Shown here: piece by piece, positions 35,881-40,629 of the stretch
Numbering within the stretch: the first letter of the stretch is position 1
Layout of the letters: each line of letters starts with the position of its first letter
Source: 'Osedax' symbiont bacterium Rs2_46_30_T18
Lineage (GTDB): Bacteria > Pseudomonadota > Gammaproteobacteria > Pseudomonadales > Balneatricaceae
Length of the DNA: 40,629 nucleotides
Direction: 5' to 3'
NCBI GenBank assembly: GCA_002163025.1
Contig: MABF01000137.1
Location: 1-40,629, forward strand
Made by a program: the position numbers and the translations under genes
The notes under the pieces: model-generated
Database searches by the model: none
Seen by the model: only the letters and a program-made list of their open reading frames with translations
Told to the model about the DNA's origin: nothing

Positions 35881-37839
35881 ATGTCACAGCAACAGCGCAA
35901 CAATTTAATCGGAATCCCTCGTGAGGCCAGCAGCAGTCAATTACTGGTGAAGGATGAGGCGGGCGAACTATTCATCGCAACCAGTGTGTCAGTTACTGAA
36001 AAGTTATCGCAACTGAGCCACATAGAAGTGGCAGTGTTAAACTTGGGAATGGATGTTTCCTCCTGGTTGGGGCAGCATATAAGCTGCCAAATATTTGATC
36101 AAATATCACCCAGTCGTGAGCCTGTCAGGGTTTATAAGGGTGTTGTTACTGGTGTGAAAATTTTATTTGATGCTGATCAGGGCAGCTGTATTGCATTGAC
36201 AGTGGAGCCCTGGATGGCACTGCTGCGCTACAGTCGTCATTATCGTGTTTTTCAGAACAAGAGCACTCAGGAAATAGTCTCCGAAATATTTACCGAATTA
36301 AAATTCTCAGGTAAGTACCAAGTTAAGAAAATGCCCAAGGTAAAGCGCGAATACTGTCTGCAGTATAACGAGACAGACTTAGCTTTTGTATCCAGGTTGC
36401 TGGCGCAAGAGGGAGTGCATTTCTATTTTGAAAGGGACTCTGATATTTTGATATTGCAAGATGCGGCGCTTCCATTCGACGATGGTCATCAGCAGGATTT
36501 CGATTACTTCAGTCTCCCCAGTGGCGACAACCCACTGTTAAATCACTGGGCGCCGGCATTTTGTTATCACAGCGGAGTCCTGCAATTGGCGGCTTACAAT
36601 CCTGCGAGTACGGCTTTGGTTGAAGCTGAGTCCAAAACCAAGTCCGCGTTACCTGGTAGTCACTCATTGACTGAATTTAGATACCCACACCCCAGCATCA
36701 GTGGTGATTTCAGCGATATAAACAAAGCGTCATCGCAGCGTAGCAAAGCTCAACAGGACTCTGATTATTCACTGGTGAACGCTAGCACTGAGAGTTATTT
36801 GATTTGTAGCGGTAACTACCTAAAGTTAACGTCTCATCCAGACCTTGAACAATTGGACGACTATTTAGTGATTAGTGGTCGTTCTATATACCATGTGGAT
36901 GAAAAGGGGGGGCTGTCCAACCACACAGATTTTGATTGTATCTTATCGAGTCTCCCCTATTACCCACCACTGCTCGAAAAACCGAGTGTGTCTGGAATGC
37001 ACAGTGCTGTAGTGGCTGGTGCAAGTGCGGGAGAGAGCACTTGTGATAAGGAAGGTCGCATTAGAATAAAATTTCACTGGGATGATGTCGCAGGTGATAA
37101 AACCAGCTGTTGGGTGCGGGTAGCACAATCCATGGCGGGTAGTGGTTATGGATTGCAATTTATTCCGCGTGCCGGACAGGAGGTGTTGGTCAGTTTTCTG
37201 GAAGGGGACATCGACAGACCTATAGTGACTGGCAGCCTATACAACAGTAAACACAAAGCGCCTTATGCCGAGGCGGAGACGACCAAGTCGGGGATAAAAA
37301 CTCAACTCAAAGGTGAGTCTAATGAGCTGCGTTTCGATGATAAGAAGGACAGTGAGGAACTTTATTTGCACGCGGCTAAAGACTATTTTTTAGAGGTGAA
37401 AAACGACCGTAAGATAACCGTAGCGAAAGATGTCGATGAGCAAGTTGAAGGTGAGAAAAGCGTCCAGGTAAAAAAAGATATCAGTACTAAAACTGATGCT
37501 AATTATAGCTTGGATGCCGGTAAATCGATTTCTGAAAAGGCGCAGAACATAACCTTGCATGCGGATAAGACGATAGTCCTGAAAGTGGGCTCCAGCCAGA
37601 TTGAAATCAGCGCATCTAAGATAGAGATTAAGAGCAGCGAAATCTCTATCAAAGGTACTGCAAAAGTGGATGTGACTGCTAATAACGTCAATCTAAAAGC
37701 GCAAATTGCACTCAAGGCGGGATCTGCTAACACTGAGCTGTCAGGTGATATCGGGGTAAAAGTGAAAGGGGGTACTATGGCGGAATTATCAGGTGGTGCT
37801 ATGACGACAGTAAAAGGTGGCATGGTGATGGTGAACTGA
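35881..37839 (+). CDS. vgrG: T6SS spike protein VgrG (TssI)
   Basis: VgrG trimers form the puncturing spike on the Hcp tube. The 652-residue protein has the gp27-like region (about 15-380), including YCLQYNETDLAFVSRLLAQEGVHFYFE. The gp5 OB-fold follows (about 385-460, GRIRIKFHWDD...SCWVRVAQSMAGSGYGLQFIPRAGQEVLVSFLEGDIDRPIVTGSLYN). The repetitive beta-helix runs to the end. It stops at GGMVMVN, so there is no C-terminal effector domain, and cargo must be carried by PAAR or adaptor partners. The RBS is GGTTGAGGG before ATG 35881. The stop overlaps the next ATG (TGATG). Confidence 0.95.
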   Translation: MSQQQRNNLIGIPREASSSQLLVKDEAGELFIATSVSVTEKLSQLSHIEVAVLNLGMDVSSWLGQHISCQIFDQISPSREPVRVYKGVVTGVKILFDADQGSCIALTVEPWMALLRYSRHYRVFQNKSTQEIVSEIFTELKFSGKYQVKKMPKVKREYCLQYNETDLAFVSRLLAQEGVHFYFERDSDILILQDAALPFDDGHQQDFDYFSLPSGDNPLLNHWAPAFCYHSGVLQLAAYNPASTALVEAESKTKSALPGSHSLTEFRYPHPSISGDFSDINKASSQRSKAQQDSDYSLVNASTESYLICSGNYLKLTSHPDLEQLDDYLVISGRSIYHVDEKGGLSNHTDFDCILSSLPYYPPLLEKPSVSGMHSAVVAGASAGESTCDKEGRIRIKFHWDDVAGDKTSCWVRVAQSMAGSGYGLQFIPRAGQEVLVSFLEGDIDRPIVTGSLYNSKHKAPYAEAETTKSGIKTQLKGESNELRFDDKKDSEELYLHAAKDYFLEVKNDRKITVAKDVDEQVEGEKSVQVKKDISTKTDANYSLDAGKSISEKAQNITLHADKTIVLKVGSSQIEISASKIEIKSSEISIKGTAKVDVTANNVNLKAQIALKAGSANTELSGDIGVKVKGGTMAELSGGAMTTVKGGMVMVN

Positions 37840-38417
37840 TGAGCTACAAAAAAATACCACTGGCGGATAGCCTACCGATCTGGAATAGATTTGAAGCGTC
37901 GGAACAAGCACAGCACTTGCAGGCAACAGCTTTGAGCCCGGCTGAAACCATAGCACAACTACAGCAGCAGTCCCTTTTTATCGACCTGAGTAATTTTATT
38001 GCCCACGCCCTGCCTATGCGCGAATCACTGTGGTGGTGCATAGTGGTGCTGGAATTGCGCAACAGTGACTGGAGCGAGCTGGAAAAGGATACAATAAGCC
38101 GGTGCAAAAATTGGGTGCTCGAACCCGAGGAGGCGAAACGGCGTTTCATCGAACGCCGACTAAAGCAACTAGGGCACGATTGCGCCGTTGGCTGGTTAGC
38201 TCAGGCGGTGTTTTGGAACGGTAGTGGCAGTATAGTAGAGGCGGATTTGCCTATGGTAATGCCGATGGACTATCTGTATGCCAAAGGGGTCGCTGGAGCC
38301 GTTAATACCGCTGCTGTAGTCCCTGAATGGGAGGGTTATCAAGAGTATTATCAGAAGGCAACTGCCATCGCTATCGATATCGCTGAAGGGGGTCGCGGCG
38401 ACCTAAGCAGCAATTGA
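37839..38417 (+). CDS. VgrG-linked protein of unknown function, between vgrG and the PAAR gene
   Basis: The 192-residue protein is soluble, with no signal or membrane segments. It is helical at the N-terminus (LSPAETIAQLQQQ), has a WWCIVVLEL hydrophobic strand, then a charged helix EEAKRRFIERRLKQLG. The C-terminal part is a small Gly/Ala-rich region. It resembles the DUF6931-type proteins I associate with T6SS vgrG-PAAR gene sets, but I cannot verify this by search. Its ATG overlaps the vgrG stop (TGATG). PAAR follows 65 bases later, so a role in loading or stabilising the PAAR/VgrG spike or a cargo is plausible. Canonical adaptor families (DUF1795, DUF2169, DUF4123) are not apparent. Confidence 0.8.
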   Translation: MSYKKIPLADSLPIWNRFEASEQAQHLQATALSPAETIAQLQQQSLFIDLSNFIAHALPMRESLWWCIVVLELRNSDWSELEKDTISRCKNWVLEPEEAKRRFIERRLKQLGHDCAVGWLAQAVFWNGSGSIVEADLPMVMPMDYLYAKGVAGAVNTAAVVPEWEGYQEYYQKATAIAIDIAEGGRGDLSSN

Positions 38418-38482
38418 TATTTGAAAGTATCCAGCTCAATTTCAAACACAATGGATCTGTTAGCAACCAACGGAGATAAGCT

Positions 38483-38782
38483 ATGCCCCCAGCTGCAAGA
38501 CTTACTGATATGCATGTCTGTCCTATGCAGACCCCGGCGGTGCCGCCTATTCCCCACGTGGGTGGACCAGTGACAGGACCGGGAGCCCCTACGGTACTAA
38601 TAGGAAGCATGCCCGCGGCCTGTCTCTCTGATATGTGTGTCTGCGTCGGCCCGCCGGACAGTATCATAAAAGGCAGTGCCACGGTAATGATAGGCGGTAA
38701 GCCCGCCGCGCGCATGGGAGATAGTACTGCCCACGGCGGCACTATAGTGTTAGGTTTACCCACGGTGATGATAGGTGGCTGA
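38483..38782 (+). CDS. PAAR-domain spike-tip protein
   Basis: PAAR proteins sharpen the VgrG spike and can carry effectors. The 99-residue protein has PPAARLTDMHVCPMQTP at the start, GGPVTGPGAPTVLIGSMPAACLSDMCVC, KGSATVMIGGKPAARMGDSTAHGG, and the closing GLPTVMIGG. This is the repeated G-x-P-A-A-R-x-x-D pattern of the family, with Cys and His residues available for zinc. It has no extension, so it is a bare tip. The RBS CGGAGATAA lies just before ATG 38483. It is the last gene of the vgrG unit and is convergent with the unknown gene at 38998. Confidence 0.93.
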   Translation: MPPAARLTDMHVCPMQTPAVPPIPHVGGPVTGPGAPTVLIGSMPAACLSDMCVCVGPPDSIIKGSATVMIGGKPAARMGDSTAHGGTIVLGLPTVMIGG

Positions 38783-38942
38783 GTTAGTGTAGCGAGTGAA
38801 ATTCTAACTGCCAGCTCTCAATCTACAACAACTCTGTCTCTAATCATTTCATCATTTTTTTAATAACGAATACAAAACGTTGGACTTTCAATTTTTAAAC
38901 TTCTCAGTGTATATTTTTTTCTGGCTGTCTATTATGTATTGC

Positions 38943-38973
38943 AAAAAAAACGCCAAAACTGAACGGATTGGTG
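38943..38973 (-). terminator. Possible weak terminator for the downstream minus-strand gene
   Basis: Reading the minus strand, CCAA and TTGG (38953-38956 and 38968-38971 in + coordinates) form a short stem followed by eight T (38943-38950). It lies just past the stop of the 321-aa gene. The stem is short, so efficiency is doubtful. Confidence 0.3.
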
Positions 38974-38997
38974 ACGCACTTCAACCCATGACAGGGT

Positions 38998-39963
38998 CTA
39001 TACCAGACCTTTTTTCTCGAGTTGCTCGACCCATTTCTCCCAGGCAATGATAGTACTTTCGCCTTCAAACTCGGTGGTCTGATCTCCAACATTCATGCTG
39101 TTGAGGCGGCTGCGCCAGTATGCGAGCCATCGGTCAGGCACATTCCTGCACCAATTATCGTCTTTGCCCGGAATGATGAATTTGCTGATCGAGGGCTTGC
39201 CATTAATGCTCTCTAGGACCTGGGTCGCTGTAAAACGCTGCCCATTGCCCACTATACCCAGATCGAATTGCAAAATACGGCGCCGGGTTACGCCCGATGC
39301 CTTGGAGACAAAGCCGCCGCCAGAGGCCCCGGATCCACCGCTGAGAGCAATGCCGGGACGATCTACTGCGATGCAGGGAAGATTACGGTAACGGGTTCTA
39401 TGGCCGAGGTGTTCAGCTGCCATCCACCACATTTTGAGTTGGCCCTTGTTGTAGTTGCCGGAAGTGTTATGCAGGGCGAACGCGTCCTTGTACGGCTGGG
39501 TGGCTTTGAGCTGGATAAGATCCGATTTGCCTGTGTTGACCATTAGGCGCTGTAGCGGTGTTAACAGCTTGTCGTGAAGTTTGGAACTAACATCTGAACC
39601 GGGCTTATCAACCCACGCATGTTTGCGTGGATCGGTGGACCCGGATTGGTTAAATCCTCCCCAGGTTTGGCTTCCTGGGTTCGATTGGTAGAGATCGCCC
39701 TTGTCGGTCTCGCCTTTGTATGTCCACTCGGTGCCTTCTACATTGCCCTGGTACCAGAACTCTTTCTCCCGCCACTCCAGGGCGGGTAAGTTGGATACAC
39801 GCTTGCCCCGTTTCATCTCCCAGCCACTTTTGATCTTGAAGGTGCCCACCATTGAGAATTCATGTCCTATCGTTCCGACACCGTATTTCCCCACGAAAGG
39901 CTGCCATCCAAAGGGCAGGACCCCCCCCAATTCAAATGAAACAAGTTCGAAAGTTATGGACAT
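38998..39963 (-). CDS. Unrecognised 321-residue protein next to PAAR (candidate T6SS cargo)
   Basis: I do not recognise a family. The protein has no signal peptide or membrane segment and is rich in Trp and Gly. The N-terminal half (FELVSFELGGVLPFGW..., GTIGHEFSMVGTFKIKSG) looks beta-rich. The middle contains a helical stretch (LKMWWMAAEHLGH). A Gly/Ser linker (LSGGSGASGGGF) at about residues 206-217 leads to a C-terminal part with DRWLAYWRSRLNSM. It starts at ATG 39963 with AGGAA nine bases upstream on the minus strand. Its coding region is visibly more GC-rich than the T6SS genes, suggesting separate acquisition. It is convergent with the PAAR gene, with no immunity-like small gene beside it. 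Confidence 0.75.
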   Translation of the reverse strand: MSITFELVSFELGGVLPFGWQPFVGKYGVGTIGHEFSMVGTFKIKSGWEMKRGKRVSNLPALEWREKEFWYQGNVEGTEWTYKGETDKGDLYQSNPGSQTWGGFNQSGSTDPRKHAWVDKPGSDVSSKLHDKLLTPLQRLMVNTGKSDLIQLKATQPYKDAFALHNTSGNYNKGQLKMWWMAAEHLGHRTRYRNLPCIAVDRPGIALSGGSGASGGGFVSKASGVTRRRILQFDLGIVGNGQRFTATQVLESINGKPSISKFIIPGKDDNWCRNVPDRWLAYWRSRLNSMNVGDQTTEFEGESTIIAWEKWVEQLEKKGLV

Positions 39964-40280
39964 AAGTCTGATTTCCTTGGCTATATTTACAGCTCGTGCT
40001 GTGTTAAAAAAGTGACCTGAGGGTGATAAGTAATCAATTGTAGAGTATAGGAAGTATTAACTTTAACTTTACCTTTTCGATCAATCTACCACAATCAATC
40101 TGATTCTAACAATAGTTTGGTTCGGTTAGCGAGTACATACAAACTGCGGCTCAGATGTTGATCAGCTGAAATGGGGAAAGCCGATTGTTCGGTGAAATAA
40201 TGCGATTTATCTGATTTTAGTGAGTTGATAGTCTTGAAACTACAGCTAACTACTAGATTTTAAAACCGAGCAACACAACA
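39964..40280. other. Intergenic region upstream of the 321-aa gene
   Basis: This AT-rich 317-base region lies between the two minus-strand genes and should hold the promoter of the 321-aa gene. No clear -10/-35 pair with standard spacing, terminator or other element was found. Confidence 0.4.
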
Positions 40281-40629
40281 TTATTTACAATCTCTATTGC
40301 GGTAATCTCTGGGTTTTTGATCGAATTGGCGGGCAAATTTTTTGTTAAAATAAGAGTGACTGCTCAATCCTATTTCATAGGCTATATCTAATAAGCTTAG
40401 GTTAGTTTTTAGTAGTTCTTTGGCACGCTTTAATCTCAATACAGTTATTAGGTCGCTCGCAGTAATGTCCGACTGATGTCTTAGTTTTCGGTGTAAGGTG
40501 CTACGGCTCATAAATAATTTACCCGCAAGTTCTTCAACTCCAAAGGTGGGATCGGATAGGTTATTGCATATTATTCGTTCAACTTGTATTTGGAAAAGTG
40601 AATCGCTAGTCGTTGATTTATCTACCGCT
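40281..40629 (-). CDS. AraC-family transcriptional regulator, C-terminal part (cut by window edge)
   Basis: The reading frame is open from the window edge to TAA at 40281, about 115 codons. It encodes a complete AraC-type double helix-turn-helix: VEELAGKLFMSRSTLHRKLRHQSDITASDLITVLRLKRAKELL, then LSLLDIAYEIGLSSHSYFNKKFARQFDQKPRDYRN. An internal ATG at 40511 is inside the first HTH and is not the true start. The N-terminal sensing or receiver domain is outside the window, so the class (simple AraC or hybrid sensor-type) cannot be told. Whether it controls the neighbouring unknown gene or the T6SS is open. Confidence 0.85.
   Translation of the reverse strand, partial: AVDKSTTSDSLFQIQVERIICNNLSDPTFGVEELAGKLFMSRSTLHRKLRHQSDITASDLITVLRLKRAKELLKTNLSLLDIAYEIGLSSHSYFNKKFARQFDQKPRDYRNRDCK

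Noticed and set aside
38371-38763. 130-residue minus-strand frame over the PAAR gene
   Set aside because: It is antisense to a clear PAAR protein; Gly/Pro-rich codons produce the open frame.
39268-39546. Plus-strand open frames over the 321-aa minus-strand gene
   Set aside because: Several overlapping plus-strand frames exist because of the higher GC, but only the minus-strand frame is long and has a well-placed ribosome-binding site.
1-40629. CRISPR arrays, insertion sequences, integrases, transposases
   Set aside because: No regularly spaced repeats and no transposase or integrase-like reading frames were seen on either strand.

Overview
This window looks like chromosome from a gammaproteobacterium. 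The evidence is the conserved order tRNA-fMet / rimP / nusA / infB / rbfA / truB / rpsO / pnp, a MutS with the F-x-E motif at residues 36-38, and moderate GC. A marine Cellvibrionales-type bacterium is my guess, but the sequence alone does not settle it.

Layout. (1) Positions 1-9494, all on +: the 3' end of tRNA-fMet, a degenerate second copy of its 3' half, two terminators, then the translation and RNA-metabolism operon. rpsO ends in a strong terminator. pnp has its own leader, which folds into a long two-tier stem-loop typical of an RNase III / PNPase autoregulatory site. (2) Positions 9516-13851: an unrecognised exported protein (-), a secreted RNase T2 with a C-terminal sunset-like domain (+), and mutS (-). 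(3) Positions 13852-14740: a long intergenic region with a 33-codon ORF, two hairpins and two adjacent Fur-box-like 19-mers just before the next operon. (4) Positions 14741-38782, all on +: a complete type VI secretion system (T6SS). The order is tssA, hcp, tssB, tssC, a second tssC-like gene, tssE, tssF, tssG, tssH (ClpV), a periplasmic solute-binding-like gene, an FHA gene (tagH), tssJ, tssK, tssL, tssM and a small Ser/Thr kinase. After a 635-base gap come vgrG, an unrecognised linker gene and a PAAR gene. (5) Positions 38998-40629 (-): a 321-aa protein of unknown function with more GC-rich coding sequence, convergent with the PAAR gene, then the C-terminal part of an AraC-family regulator that runs off the window.

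How the T6SS genes fit together. TssJ/TssL/TssM form the envelope complex. TssK/E/F/G plus VgrG and PAAR form the baseplate and spike. TssA is the assembly cap, Hcp the inner tube, TssB/TssC the sheath, and ClpV recycles the sheath. The FHA protein and kinase imply threonine-phosphorylation control, but no partner phosphatase gene is present here.

The system departs from the textbook form in several ways: two TssC-type proteins; a TssM whose GTPase-like domain has lost Walker A and the DTAGR motif; a TssL ending in a SPOR-like rather than an OmpA-like domain; a substrate-binding-type protein translationally coupled to the FHA gene; and a kinase with no membrane segment. The 321-aa gene beside PAAR is the best candidate for undescribed T6SS cargo, but this rests on position and composition only.
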